NCBI RefSeq assembly: GCF_019565505.1
Contig: NZ_CP067378.1
Location: 2,294,001-2,358,000, forward strand
Source of the DNA: Flavobacterium davisii
GTDB lineage: Bacteria > Bacteroidota > Bacteroidia > Flavobacteriales > Flavobacteriaceae
Length of the DNA: 64,000 nucleotides
Reading direction: 5' to 3'
The notes under the pieces are model-generated. The model searched no databases. It was not told the DNA's origin and saw only the letters and a list, made by a program, of their open reading frames with translations. This document shows positions 25,564-35,709 of this stretch, piece by piece (the stretch's first letter is position 1; the number at the start of each line of letters is the position of its first letter). The position numbers and the translations under genes are program-made.

Positions 25564-27189
25564 ATGAATTATATATTTAAAGGATGTATCCTAGTTGTAT
25601 TAGGTTTTTTTCTGACTTATTTGAATTTACCTGTACTCAATTATGGCTTTGTAGAACTACCGCTTTTACTTTTACTTTTAGTTTTTGCATGGGGTATTCT
25701 TTCTATCAAATTCCAAATTTCTCGTGATGGAAAACAAGTAAAAATAGTAAGTCTACCTTCAAAAGTGGGATTATATGCCATAGGGATATTATTAGTATAT
25801 ATACTAGTGCTGCCTATTTTTAGTTCTCGTTTGATACAAACTAAAAAATATCAAGAATTGATAGGTAAAGTAGCTAATGGAGATCAAATTTCTAAGCATA
25901 TAGCACCTATTTCGTTAAATGAAGTACGGGTAGTAGATGAAGATCTAGCCTATCTATTAGGTGAAAAAATATTAGGCTCCCAACCTGCTTTAGGTAGTCA
26001 AGTGCATTTAGGTGAGTTTTACATTCAAAAAGTTAATAATAAATTGTATTGGGTAGCCCCTTTGCTACATTCTGGTTTTTTTAAATGGTTAAATAATAGA
26101 GAAGGGACAGCGGGTTATGTAATGGTTTCTGCAACAAATGAACGCGATGTAAAATTAGTGCAAACTAATAAAGGAAACACCATAAAGATAAAATATCAAC
26201 CAAGTGCTTATTTAGGGGATGAAATTCGTAGACATATTTATTTTAATGGATACAACACTATTGGATTAACAGATTTTACATTTGAAGTAGATGATACAGG
26301 AAGACCATTTTGGGTAGTTACTAAATACGATAAGAAAATAGGGTTTAAAGGAAATGATGCTACAGGTGTATTAGTAGTAGATGCACAAACAGGAACTATA
26401 AAAGAATATACTATAGCAACAACACCCCAATGGGTAGATCGTATTCAACCTATCAATTTTATTGAAGATCAATTAAATGATTGGGGAGATTTAGTGCATG
26501 GGTATTGGAATTTTTCTAATGCAGATAAACTAAAAATAACAGAAGATATGAGTTTAGTGTATGGAAAAGATAATAAATCCTATTGGTATACAGGTTTAAC
26601 CTCAGTAGGAAAGGACGAATCATCTGTAGGATTTGTATTAGTCGATACGCGTACTAAACAAGCTACGTTTTATAAGCAAAGTGGAGCAACTGAATTTGCT
26701 GCACAAAATTCAGCTCAAGGAAAAGTACAAGAAAAAGGATATAATGCTTCATTGCCTATTCCATATAATATTAACAATATACCAACTTATGTTATGACGT
26801 TAAAAGATAGAGGTGGCTTGGTAAAAATGTTTGCTATGGTTTCTATACATGATTATACAATTGTTGGGGTAGGAAATACTATGCGGGAAACTCTAATGGC
26901 TTATAAAAATGCGTATAATATGTCTGGTGATAGTATAAAACTAGAAGCAGGTACAAATAAAAAAAGAATAAAAGCAGAAATAACGCGTATACAAAATGAT
27001 GTGAAAAATGGGAATAGTTTTTACTATTTTACGATACAAGGTGAAAACAAAATATTTATAGGTTCTTCACAACTATCTAACCAATTACCTATTACACGGG
27101 TAGGTGATCAAGTAGAAATTACTTATGATGCAGATACAGAAGATATAATAGATGTGTCTAGTTTTAAAAATTTTTCGTTAGGCAAATAG
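25564..27189 (+). CDS. Large membrane-anchored protein of unknown function
   Basis: 541 residues starting at ATG 25564. The first ~90 residues contain three hydrophobic segments (ILVVLGFFLTYLNLPVL; LPLLLLLLVFAWGIL; YAIGILLVYILVLPIF). The remainder is a long beta-rich region with repeated blocks that resemble PepSY-like modules (VLVVDAQTGTIKEY, FVLVDTRTKQATFY, PTYVMTLKDRGGLVKMFAMV), followed by a small OB-like end (ITYDADTEDIIDVSS). I do not recognise a named family. It stands alone between fabD and the MITE. Confidence 0.7.
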   Translation: MNYIFKGCILVVLGFFLTYLNLPVLNYGFVELPLLLLLLVFAWGILSIKFQISRDGKQVKIVSLPSKVGLYAIGILLVYILVLPIFSSRLIQTKKYQELIGKVANGDQISKHIAPISLNEVRVVDEDLAYLLGEKILGSQPALGSQVHLGEFYIQKVNNKLYWVAPLLHSGFFKWLNNREGTAGYVMVSATNERDVKLVQTNKGNTIKIKYQPSAYLGDEIRRHIYFNGYNTIGLTDFTFEVDDTGRPFWVVTKYDKKIGFKGNDATGVLVVDAQTGTIKEYTIATTPQWVDRIQPINFIEDQLNDWGDLVHGYWNFSNADKLKITEDMSLVYGKDNKSYWYTGLTSVGKDESSVGFVLVDTRTKQATFYKQSGATEFAAQNSAQGKVQEKGYNASLPIPYNINNIPTYVMTLKDRGGLVKMFAMVSIHDYTIVGVGNTMRETLMAYKNAYNMSGDSIKLEAGTNKKRIKAEITRIQNDVKNGNSFYYFTIQGENKIFIGSSQLSNQLPITRVGDQVEITYDADTEDIIDVSSFKNFSLGK

Positions 27190-27236
27190 ATAAAAAGCAA
27201 AAAAAAAGATTTTTTTACACCTGTTTCATTACTTGG

Positions 27237-27263
27237 CTCGAGTTGACAAAGGGATAACTCGAG
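27237..27263. terminator. Hairpin 3' of the unknown membrane protein gene
   Basis: CTCGAGTT at 27237-27244 and AACTCGAG at 27256-27263 form a perfect 8 bp stem with an 11-base loop, about 50 bases after the stop codon. No T-run follows directly, so terminator function is only plausible. Confidence 0.45.
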
Positions 27264-27287
27264 CGGAGTGAAGGGATAAAACCTTTA

Positions 27288-27434
27288 AACCCAGATTACG
27301 CATTAGAAAAAATAAATTTTATAATTTATTGAAATAAAATGATTTATTTATTTGGTAATTCTAGTTCGTAATTTATATAGTACTAACAATCAATAAAATA
27401 TGTTTTTGAAAATTTCTAAGACGTAATCAGGGTT
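27288..27434 (+). mobile_element. 147 bp MITE type A, copy 4
   Basis: AACCCAGATTACGCATTAGA at the left, ACGTAATCAGGGTT at the right, and the same interior as the copies at 9923, 12292 (inverted) and 22127 with a few single-base differences. Intergenic here, with no gene interrupted. Confidence 0.87.
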
Positions 27435-27481
27435 AAAGTATAATGTTACTCACTGTATGTGATCCTTCCTAGAACCATGAT

Positions 27482-27605
27482 CAATGTCATTAAGTTAATC
27501 GTCTGGTTTTTCATTTCGATGTAAGAAGAAATGACATAATCTTTTTAAAATCATCGATATAACAAAGTGAATTTTGAACTAAAATTCCTTAACTTAATGA
27601 CATTG
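27482..27605. repeat. 17 bp perfect inverted repeat enclosing 90 bases
   Basis: CAATGTCATTAAGTTAA at 27482-27498 is the exact reverse complement of TTAACTTAATGACATTG at 27589-27605. The enclosed 90 bases contain no frame. 27606-27747 holds nothing recognised. It may be another small non-autonomous element; no second copy is seen in this window. Confidence 0.6.
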
Positions 27606-27747
27606 GGCGTGGGATGACAAGAGCGCCGAATAATTTATTCCTAAACGATCAACGTTTTGTTTGTCACTCCCACGAAAGGAGAGGGCGCATAATCTAATTT
27701 CTTTTTTTAAAAATGATTAGATTAAGACCTTTTGGATTTTTTATGTA

Positions 27748-29618
27748 TTAATGAAAATGATCTTCTTCAATTTCAAATTCGGCATCTTTTTCCCAAATTT
27801 CCATTTCACAAGGTTTGCAGTTAAATTTTAACTTATACTCTAATTCACCTTGCTTTAATACTAAAGGTTCTTTTAGTTTTTGATCCATATTTTCGCGATG
27901 GTATTTTGGACAGCGTTCCAATTCGTACTTAATACAATATTTAGTAGTCATTACACGTGATTTTCCGGATCCCATTGTAATTCAAATGCTTTTTCTATTT
28001 CGGTAACCCCATGACGTTCGTAAAATTTACGAGCGGTTTTATTGGCTACGTTGTAAGTAAAATCCAGTTTAGTTTCAGGATAAGGATGCGAGGTTTTTTC
28101 TAATTGAAACTCTTTTCTATTGTAGTTTTGTAAACGAATTTCGGATAATTGTTCATATACATTTCTACGCATTTCATTAATTTTAGAAATAGGGAGAAAC
28201 CAGTTGTCTGAAAAAGAAATGGTTATTTCATCAGCGGTATAAGGAGTAAATCCTGTTTTAGCTAAATTTACTTTAAAGTTTTCGGCTATAGATTCGCCAT
28301 TTTTAGTTTTTTCCTTAGGGTGTATTAATTGTACTGTACTTGTATTACCATCTTCATCCGTAGCAATTAATTCAAAACCATGTTCGTTTTCTTTCAATAA
28401 TAATGAGGTGCTTATTTTTCTTATCGCACTGTCTTCTCTTTCCACTAATTTAATAAAAGCAGCGTCATTATTACGATAAATTTCAGTACCGGGCATTATT
28501 TCCTTTAATACGTTAGGGTATACAAAACCATTTTCGGCTTTGTTTACATAAATACCTTCAGCTATTTTATCTTCATTAATATAGCAGAGTCCATCCCCAT
28601 TGTTTAGTAATTCTCCATTTTCAATGACATAAGAATTACCAACAGTTTTGATTAATTTGCCGATATACTGCCCTTTTGATTTAGGGCTGTCCCAAGAACC
28701 AATAGATTGATGTCTTTCGTTTACAAAATAATCTGTATAACCGCGGTTGAAGGTGCGGGTCAGTTCGGAATCAAAAGTATAAGTGCAACTTCCAGAAGAA
28801 GCTTTTGTGTATTTGTCGTTATTTTGAGCTAAAAATGTGTCTAATTTTTTTCGTAAAAAAGATACATTATTTTTAACATATACAACATCTTTTAATCGAC
28901 CCTCAATTTTAAAAGAGCAAATTCCAGCTTCTATTAAATGGGGTATTTGGTCCGTTACATCAAAATCTTTTATGGATAATAAATGGCTATTACGGATTAA
29001 TGTTTCGCCATGTCCATCAATTAGGTTATAAGGTAGTCGGCAGTTTTGCGCGCAAGATCCTCTATTGGCTGAACGTTCGCCATTTGCTACACTCATGTAA
29101 CAATTTCCACTAAACGAAACACATAAAGCACCCGTTACAAAAATTCTAATTCAACATCAGTTGCTTGGCTTATTTCTTTAATCTGGTGTAAATTTAATTC
29201 GCGAGCTAATACTACTCGTTGAATACCTGCGTCTGCTAAGAATTTAATTTTTTTAGGATCGCGATTATTAGCTTGTGTACTCGCATGTAGAGGGATAGGA
29301 GGTAAGTCTAGTTCTAATACTCCCATGTCTTGAACAATAAGAGCGTCGACCCCTATTTCGTATAATTTCCAAATTAATTGGCGACAGGTTTCTAATTCAC
29401 CGTCATAAATAATAGTATTGATTACTACAAAAACTTGAACATTATAAAGGTGTGCATACTGAACCCGGGGCAGCTACATCTTCAATAGAATTGTGTGCGC
29501 TAGAACGAGCTCCAAACTGTGGCGCGCCTACATATACTGCATCAGCACCAGCATTTATGGCAGCAATACCTGTAGTTAAATCTTTTGCAGGAGCTAAAAT
29601 TTCAATCTTCTTTTTCAT
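27748..29618 (-). CDS. U32-family peptidase / RNA hydroxylation protein (three frame breaks)
   Basis: About 623 residues from ATG 29618 after repairing one-base breaks near 29467 (extra C/G), 29139 (T-run) and 27955. N-terminus KKKIEILAPAKDLTTGIAAI with GADAVYVGAPQFGAR, then HASTQANNRDPKK, the cysteine motif ANRGSCAQNCRLPY, and a C-terminal cysteine-bearing domain (TTKYCIKYELERCPKYH, CKPCEM). U32 proteins of this length include enzymes hydroxylating rRNA or tRNA pyrimidines (RlhA, TrhP). The exact role cannot be assigned. The breaks look like sequencing errors. Confidence 0.85.
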
Positions 29619-29723
29619 CACTAAAAACATATCTTTTTTGGGAATTATCCAAAAGGTTTGCAAAGTTCTGAAAAAAAGTAATATTTAAATATAGATTGTA
29701 CTTTTAGTTTTTAAAAAAATGAT

Positions 29724-30044
29724 TTATTGATTTGTAGGAACTAAATTAAATTTTTGTACTAAAAAAATACCTTCTTTTAATGTTCCTGAAACTTTAGCTT
29801 TTCTTATAGTATTACAAAATCCGTCGTTTGCATGTGCATCTCCATGGTCATCTATAGTGGTGCCAATAACATTGTATACCTTATTTTGATAACGTATAGA
29901 TAAGGTACAATTTTTATCTTTCGTTCCAAATTGACATAGTCCACATGAAGTTTCTACTTCTACATCTTTTATATCCCGTTTCTTTTCTTGAGCAGATAAG
30001 TTAAATGTGAGGAGTGTTATAAGTAGTAATTGTATTTTTTTCAT
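29724..30044 (-). CDS. Exported DUF6370-type protein
   Basis: 106 residues with a cleavable signal peptide (LLLITLLTFNLSAQ) and a small cysteine-containing domain: VETSCGLCQFG, IGTTIDDHGDAHANDGFCN. The GLCQFG and DHGDAHA-GFC blocks are those of the DUF6370 family; the function is unknown, and metal binding by cysteines and histidines is a possibility. Its start overlaps the small lipoprotein gene upstream. Confidence 0.65.
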   Translation of the reverse strand: MKKIQLLLITLLTFNLSAQEKKRDIKDVEVETSCGLCQFGTKDKNCTLSIRYQNKVYNVIGTTIDDHGDAHANDGFCNTIRKAKVSGTLKEGIFLVQKFNLVPTNQ

Positions 30045-30159
30045 TCAAATTGTTATTAAAGTAGTTCGTTTCACAACGCTTTGGTCCACATTTGAGCCTC
30101 TTAGGGCCACAAGAAGAAGCTGTAATTACAAGTAATATAAAGAAGATAAAGTGTTTCAT
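30001..30159 (-). CDS. Small lipoprotein (52 residues) overlapping the DUF6370 gene
   Basis: MKHFIFFILLVITASSC is a clear lipoprotein signal with lipobox, followed by the short cysteine-rich CGPKRLKCGPKRC. Such tiny lipoproteins are common in flavobacteria. The frame then runs on to a stop at 30001, overlapping the next gene's start by 44 bases in another frame. The overlap suggests coupled expression with the DUF6370 gene; an earlier true end hidden by an indel is possible. Confidence 0.5.
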   Translation of the reverse strand: MKHFIFFILLVITASSCGPKRLKCGPKRCETNYFNNNLNEKNTITTYNTPHI

Positions 30160-30207
30160 GAAAAGAAGGTTACCGTTTAAATCAAATATAGAAAATATTT
30201 ATATAAA

Positions 30208-30231
30208 AAAGTCACCTTTTTAGGTGACTTT
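30208..30231. terminator. Hairpin terminator between GNAT gene and small lipoprotein gene
   Basis: AAAGTCACCT at 30208-30217 pairs with AGGTGACTTT at 30222-30231, a perfect 10 bp stem with a 4-base loop and A/T runs on both sides. It lies 3' of the GNAT gene at 30291 on the minus strand. Confidence 0.75.
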
Positions 30232-30290
30232 AAAAAGTTTTTAGAATCTGATTAGCTTTTGAATAAACATAAACCTAAAATATAAAATTC

Positions 30291-30764
30291 TTACCTGTGA
30301 TCGTTTAAAAATAGTTTAAAAGTAAGGTAATTGGCTAAAAAGTTACTTTCTAAAAACCCTTTTTTCTTATATAATTTTATAGCAGAAAGGTTATCTTTAG
30401 TTGTGTATAATGATAATTCATTAGCTTTAGTTGATGACGCAAACTGTATAGCACGATCTAATAATGATTCGCCTATTTTTATTCTTCTCATGTTTTCATC
30501 AACATACAAATAAGCAATATGCCAATCGTATGCCAATTTTGAAATAATACTTCTTTTGTTTAGTAATAGTATAAACCCATAAACTTGCCTATTTACTTCG
30601 TAAGTATAAATTTTACACTGATTTCGTTCTAATTTATATTGGAGTAAAGGCAAAGAACCATTACTTCCTCCTAGAAATTCGTCTAAAACAAGCCCTGATC
30701 TTAAAATAATACTTTCGACCTTGTCAAATTCTTGAATTCCTATTTCATGAACTTTTCCAAGCAT
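30291..30764 (-). CDS. GNAT-family N-acetyltransferase
   Basis: 157 residues, intact. The acetyl-CoA-binding core is visible: AYLYVDENMRRIKIGESLL (motif A, with R-x-x-x-I-G in place of the usual R-x-x-G-x-G), LSLYTTKDNLSAIKLYKKKGF (motif B). Substrate unknown. It lies just downstream of an MFS transporter gene on the same strand (gap ~25 bases), so the two may be co-transcribed. Confidence 0.85.
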   Translation of the reverse strand: MLGKVHEIGIQEFDKVESIILRSGLVLDEFLGGSNGSLPLLQYKLERNQCKIYTYEVNRQVYGFILLLNKRSIISKLAYDWHIAYLYVDENMRRIKIGESLLDRAIQFASSTKANELSLYTTKDNLSAIKLYKKKGFLESNFLANYLTFKLFLNDHR

Positions 30765-30789
30765 AATGGTTCTCGTTTAAAGCTTTTAA

Positions 30790-32030
30790 TTACTTAAAAA
30801 AGGAGTTTAGAATAGCTGCTTTTTTATCTTTTATTTCTTTTGTTACTAGATTAATCAATATATAAGAAAGTAATACTCCTGTTATGCCTAAAAAAATATT
30901 TAAAATAAAATTAATGTTATATCCTAGTCGGTGAATTATGAATAGACTTAATTTGGCACTTAAAAATTGTGCTATTCCGTAACACATTTGAAAATAAGAA
31001 AGGAATTTAGCTTCCATTTTTTTATAAGAACGTTCAAGTACAAAATCAGCAGCAAAAGGAAAAGTAAGCATAACACCAAAGCTTATGAAGGATAATGCAA
31101 GAAATACTCCTATTGTTTGTTGTAAAGCAACTAAAATAAAATACCCTAAACACATCGAAAGTAAACCGTATAAAATGGCATTTAAGGTTTTTATTTCTTT
31201 CTTTTTAATGTATGATACAACGGCAACTTCTAAGAAAAATAAAACTAATCCATAAAAAACCAATGTGTAAGTGTTGAATGTTGTAGATAATTTTAAGACA
31301 TCACTATAATACAATGGTAATACAGAAAATATTTGAAAAAATATGATACCTGTAATAATGGTGATCAAACAGTGTATTAATAGTAATTTGTCTTTTAGAA
31401 AAACAAATTTTTCTTCATTCAAATTAGAGAAAGTCAATTGGTGTAGCAATTTCTTTTCTTTTACAAAAGTTATAAAGAACACCACTGCTACGATAGATGA
31501 TATACCATCAATATAAAAAAGTAAATAGTAGCCAACAGTAGCAATTGATATACCTGCAATGATAGGAGATATTATAAAGCCAAAATTAGAGGCGGTTCTC
31601 ATTAAAGAAAAGGCTTTAATTCTATCTTCTTTTTAACAAAGTCTTTTAGAGTAGCCATCATCGAAGGTCTAAACATATCAGCTACAACATTTAATATAAA
31701 AACGGTGAAGCATAAAGGATAGAAGCCTTTTACAAATTGTAAGCTAAATAAAATTACGCCATTAAAAAACATGCTGTAAGTCATTAGCTTATAACTACTA
31801 ATGTTTTTAGAGATTTTCCCTACTAGAAAAGTACCAACTATAGAACCAGCACCAAAGCACATCATGATGGTTCCTATTTCTGCGTAGCCAAATTTTAGAT
31901 CATCATATAGATATTTAGACATGAAAGGAACAACCATAGCCCCCATTCTGTTAATTAATATCATGAAGAAAAAAAACCAAACTTCTCTTGGTAAAGTTTT
32001 GAAGTCTTTTAAAATTGAATTCATATACAA
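30790..32030 (-). CDS. MFS transporter 1 (frame break)
   Basis: About 413 residues and 12 predicted membrane helices once one A is restored near 31612. N-terminal half: LINRMGAMVVPFMSKYLYDD, GSIVGTFLVGKIS, ADMFRPSMMATLKDF; C-terminal half: RTASNFGFIISPIIAG and GVLLSYILINLV. The first helices match MFS drug or metabolite exporters; substrate unknown. A paralogue with the same motifs is at 34502-35703. The start may be ATG 32030 or 32024. Confidence 0.85.
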
Positions 32031-32163
32031 GTTAAGTTTTAAATATTAGACAAATTTAAAAAGGAAATGGTGTAAAATCCTATAAAAACTATAGAAATAT
32101 TTCTACTTTTATTTTTGCTTTTGTATTTAAATTTGCTTAAAATTGAGGATGAAATTTGACAGT

Positions 32164-33232
32164 ATGAAAATTAAAAAGTTAATTACACATTTTCTTTTGT
32201 TTGCCAGTATTACTTTGTCTACAGCACAAAGTAAAAATCTTTATGGAGGAATTGAAATTGGAGGTAAAGGAGTAAAGGTATCGGTTATATATGTTGATAA
32301 CATTAAAAAAGGAGATTATGAAATAAAATCCTTTTGGACTGATAATATAGGTGTAGCAAAAGGTATTTCTATAGACGGAAATTTGCTTAATGAGGATATT
32401 TTGAAAGCTGTAGAAGTTGTAGTAGCAGATTTTTTAAAAATAAAAAATGAATTTCATGTACCTGTAGAAAATATTTTTGTAGTAGGATCTTCTGGAGTTG
32501 CTCAAGCAAAGAACACGAATGAATTGACAGAAAAAATAAAGAATGCTATCAACAAGGACTTAGAGTTTATTACGGCCAATAATGAAGGTAAAATGTTGAT
32601 GAGAGGGTTAATTCCGGCGGAAAACTATGCGACATCTATGGTTTTAGATATTGGAGGAGGTAATACAAAAGGAGGATATATAGATGTTCTTAATAATGAA
32701 AATTTTGTGTTTTTTCCTATTAATCTCAATTATGGAACTATAACTCTTACAGAGGCTGTAAATAAAAGAACAAAATCAAATTCACTTTCTGATTTTACCG
32801 AAAAAGCATTCGGTTACTTGCCTGAATTAAGAGATCAGGTAAGAGCTATGTATAATTCAGGTAAAAATGCCTTGGATAAGCCTAATATCTATCTTTCAGG
32901 AGGTTCTGTGTGGGCCTTTTATACGCTTTATAATGGTATAGCAAAAGAAAATTTTAATGAATTTAAATTAGAAGACGTAATTAATTACGATGCAATTTTA
33001 AAGAATAACTTTAAAAAATTTGAAGATTTAGCAAAAAAAGATCCAGAAATAGATCGCGTTTTAAAAACATATTCGCAAAAACACTTAATATCAGGGAGTA
33101 ATATTTTAATTGTAGCTCTTGAAGCAATACCTAATATTGATGAAAAAAACTATACTTTGCAAAACAAGGACATATAGCTTGGTTGGTTTCTTACGTGGCA
33201 GAATACTCAAAAAAAGTAAAAAAAATTTGGTA
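32164..33232 (+). CDS. Exported Ppx/GppA-like protein 1 (frame break)
   Basis: About 356 residues. Signal peptide MKIKKLITHFLLFASITL...AQS, then ASKHA-fold motifs of exopolyphosphatase/guanosine pentaphosphatase: GIEIGGKGVKVSVIYVD (phosphate 1), VVGSSGVA, MVLDIGGGNTKGGYID (phosphate 2) and IYLSGGSVWAFY (adenosine). One T is missing near 33155; repaired, the end reads FAKQGHIAWLVSYVAEYS to a TAG at 33232. The family is normally cytoplasmic, so export is unusual. Two paralogues follow at 37999 and 39204. The first ATG with a good signal peptide is 32164; earlier in-frame starts exist. Confidence 0.72.
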
Positions 33233-33287
33233 GTTTTAAAACTGCCAAATTTTTTGTTTGACCTAAAAAGAATAGATTTAAGATTAT

Positions 33288-33939
33288 ATGTTTAAAAATC
33301 GAAAACAAGTACTGTTTACTGTTTTAGCAGGTATATTTATTACAAATGCTATAGTGGCAGAATTAATAGGAGGAAAGCTAATTCAGATAGGCCCATTTGT
33401 AATGAGTATTGGGATACTTCCTTGGCCTATTGTTTTTTTAACAACAGATTTGATTAATGAGTATTTTGGAGAAAAAGGAGTTCGTAAGCTTTCTTATATA
33501 ACTGCGGGACTTATTGTTTACGCATTTTTACTGCTTTTTTTAGCTATATCTATACCTTCTGCCAAAGGAATTAGCCCTGTTGATGATGCTCAATTTATTG
33601 CAGTATTTGGACAAAGTATGTGGATTATTATAGGAAGTGTTATAGCTTTTATTTTTTCCCAATTAATAGATGTAAGTATTTTTCATTTTGTAAAACAAAA
33701 AACAGGGGATACTAAAATTTGGTTGCGAGCCACAGGTTCTACGGTGATATCTCAATTAGTAGATTCTTTTGTTGTTTTAGGAATCGCATTTTGGTTACCG
33801 GGGAAAAATAAATTTTCAAACTTTCATATCTTCCGCTTTAACAGGATATACCTTTAAATTAAGTGTAGCTGTTTTATTGACACCCTTAATATATCTTAGT
33901 CATTATCTCATAAAAAAATATCTTGGAGAAGATTCCTGA
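33288..33939 (+). CDS. Queuosine precursor transporter, YhhQ family (frame break)
   Basis: About 217 residues and six predicted membrane helices. Conserved parts: ITNAIVAELIGGKLIQIG, SIGILPWPIVFLTTDLINEYFGEKGVRK, SQLIDVSIFHFVKQKTG, RATGSTVISQLVDSFVVLGIAF. This COG1738 family imports preQ0/preQ1 or related deazaguanines for tRNA queuosine. An extra A near 33820 breaks the frame; the C-terminus continues SSALTGYTFKLSVAVLLTPL to the TGA at 33937-33939. Confidence 0.88.
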
Positions 33940-34010
33940 AAAATGAATCAAAACTTAGTCTCCAAAAAAATCATATTCCTTACATTTGCTACCCAAAAAA
34001 ATAATTTAAA

Positions 34011-34379
34011 ATGGCTGATCTACTTACAGAATTTGGTGAATCTATTGCTAAAAACTTGCCGGGCTTTATAGCTGTTAGTATTCTTGATATTTACAAAGGT
34101 ATTATTTATCATTCAAAATCCGTTTTAAAGGATTATAATATAGATCTTGATTCTAATTATATTTTAGAAATGGTTCGTGCTAAACTAAACGGTATTCATG
34201 CACTAAAACAAAATCAACAAATTCAAGATATAACGATTTCGTTAACTTCTCAATATCACGTTATTGATGTTTCAAATAATCATGAGTTTTTGATTTATCT
34301 TGTAGTAGATGCTTCAGAAGCTAATTTAACTATGACGAAGGCATTGCTAAATAAATACAAGAAAAGTATTAGTTTATAA
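34011..34379 (+). CDS. Roadblock/LC7-like small protein 1
   Basis: 122 residues with an alpha/beta layout as in roadblock/LC7 domains: an N-terminal helix (LLTEFGESIAKNLPGF), strands AVSILDIYKG, a long helix (ILEMVRAKLNGIHAL), strands DITISLTSQYHVIDVS and FLIYLVVDASEANLTMTKA. Four paralogues are at 46.4-49.6 kb; this is the most divergent. Roadblock proteins usually regulate small GTPases or polarity/motility in bacteria; the role here is unknown. Confidence 0.6.
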   Translation: MADLLTEFGESIAKNLPGFIAVSILDIYKGIIYHSKSVLKDYNIDLDSNYILEMVRAKLNGIHALKQNQQIQDITISLTSQYHVIDVSNNHEFLIYLVVDASEANLTMTKALLNKYKKSISL

Positions 34380-34384
34380 AGAAA

Positions 34385-34448
34385 AGAAGTCCTAAAACAG
34401 AATGAGTCATTAAAATGTTTTTATAATGAATTTCTTTTTAGGACTTCT
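34385..34448. terminator. Inverted repeat between roadblock gene 1 and MFS gene 2
   Basis: AGAAGTCCTAAAA at 34385-34397 pairs with TTTTTAGGACTTCT at 34435-34448, 13 bp, enclosing ~37 bases. It begins 5 bases after the roadblock stop and lies between convergent genes. The TCCTAAAA core is the same as in the inverted repeats at 319 and 1858. Confidence 0.65.
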
Positions 34449-34501
34449 ACAATCACATGGTATATAATTTAGCTAAACAATTGTTTGGCTATTTTTTTCT
34501 T

Positions 34502-35703
34502 TTAAAGAAACCTGTTCCTTTTTAAAGTTAAATAGAGAAGATAGGTTAATCCAATTCCTATAATAGCTATTATAGAATTTATTAACCAATTAGCTTCATA
34601 GCTAAGATATTGAACAATAGATAAGCCTGTTTTAGAACTTAATACATGGGCAAATCCATAACTCATTTGAAATACAGACATAAATATTCCTTCATGATTT
34701 TTATGACTCCTTTTTAATACAAGACCGCTTGCGTAGGAAAAAGTAAGCATATTTCCAAAAGTCATAAGTGCCATAAAAATCCATAAAACCCAACTGTTAT
34801 GTATAGAGTATAAGAAAAAGTAGCCTAAGGAAAAGAGTGCTAATCCAATTGCAATTGCCAAAGTTTCATTTATTTTTTTTATCTGCATTTTATTGATTAA
34901 ACGTACTTCAAATAGTATAAAAACTACACCGCTAAATCCAAAAAGCATTCCCGTTGTAACATCTTTTAAATGGAAAGAATTTTTCTGAAATAAAGGTAAA
35001 ATGGTAAAAATTTGAAAAAATAAATAACCTGTAATCATGGCAATAATCCAGTTTAATACAAAAGGAATATCTTTAATTGGAGCTAATCTGTCTAAATTAG
35101 TTTTAGCTAGATTTAGATCAAACGGAACTTTGCGTTCTTTTACGAGTAAGAAAAAAATAGAAATAGCCAAAAGACACGTTATTCCATCTACCCAAAAAGG
35201 ACATTATAATTCCAGTAAGATATAATTAATCCGCCAATTACAGGGCCAAAAACTAAACCTAAATTTGAAGCAGATCGAATTAAAGAGAGCGATTGTAATT
35301 TTATGTCTTTACTTACATAGCTGTTAACGGTTAACATCATTGCTGGACGATACATGTCCGCAATTGTGGTTAGTAAAAAGACGGTAATGCAAATGGTTTC
35401 AAAGGTTTTTACATATTTAAGAAGGAAAAAAATGAGACCACTTGTAAAAAGGCTAAAAATCATTACTTTGTAGGATCCTACGATGTCTGATAAACGACCA
35501 CTAGTAAATGTTCCAACTAAAGAGCCAATGCCAAAACAAACCATTATCCAACCTATTTGAGAATAGGTAAATCCAAGTGTTTCGTTAAGATATTTTGATA
35601 AAAAGGGAACCACTACGGCTCCCATTCGGTTAATTAATGTGATTAAGGCAATTATCTTTATTTCTAAGTTAAAATGTATTCGATTTCTTTTTAAAAATTC
35701 CAT
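34502..35703 (-). CDS. MFS transporter 2 (frame break)
   Basis: About 400 residues, paralogue of the transporter at 30790-32030 (LINRMGAVVVPFLSKYL, GSLVGTFTSGRLSD, ADMYRPAMMLTVNSY, RSASNLGLVFGPVIGG). One base is missing from a homopolymer at ~35196-35200; repaired, the frame passes from YNVLF into WVDGITCLLAISIFF. Twelve helices predicted. Immediately downstream of the PAS-protein gene on the same strand (6-base gap), suggesting one operon. Confidence 0.85.
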
Positions 35704-35709
35704 AAAAAA

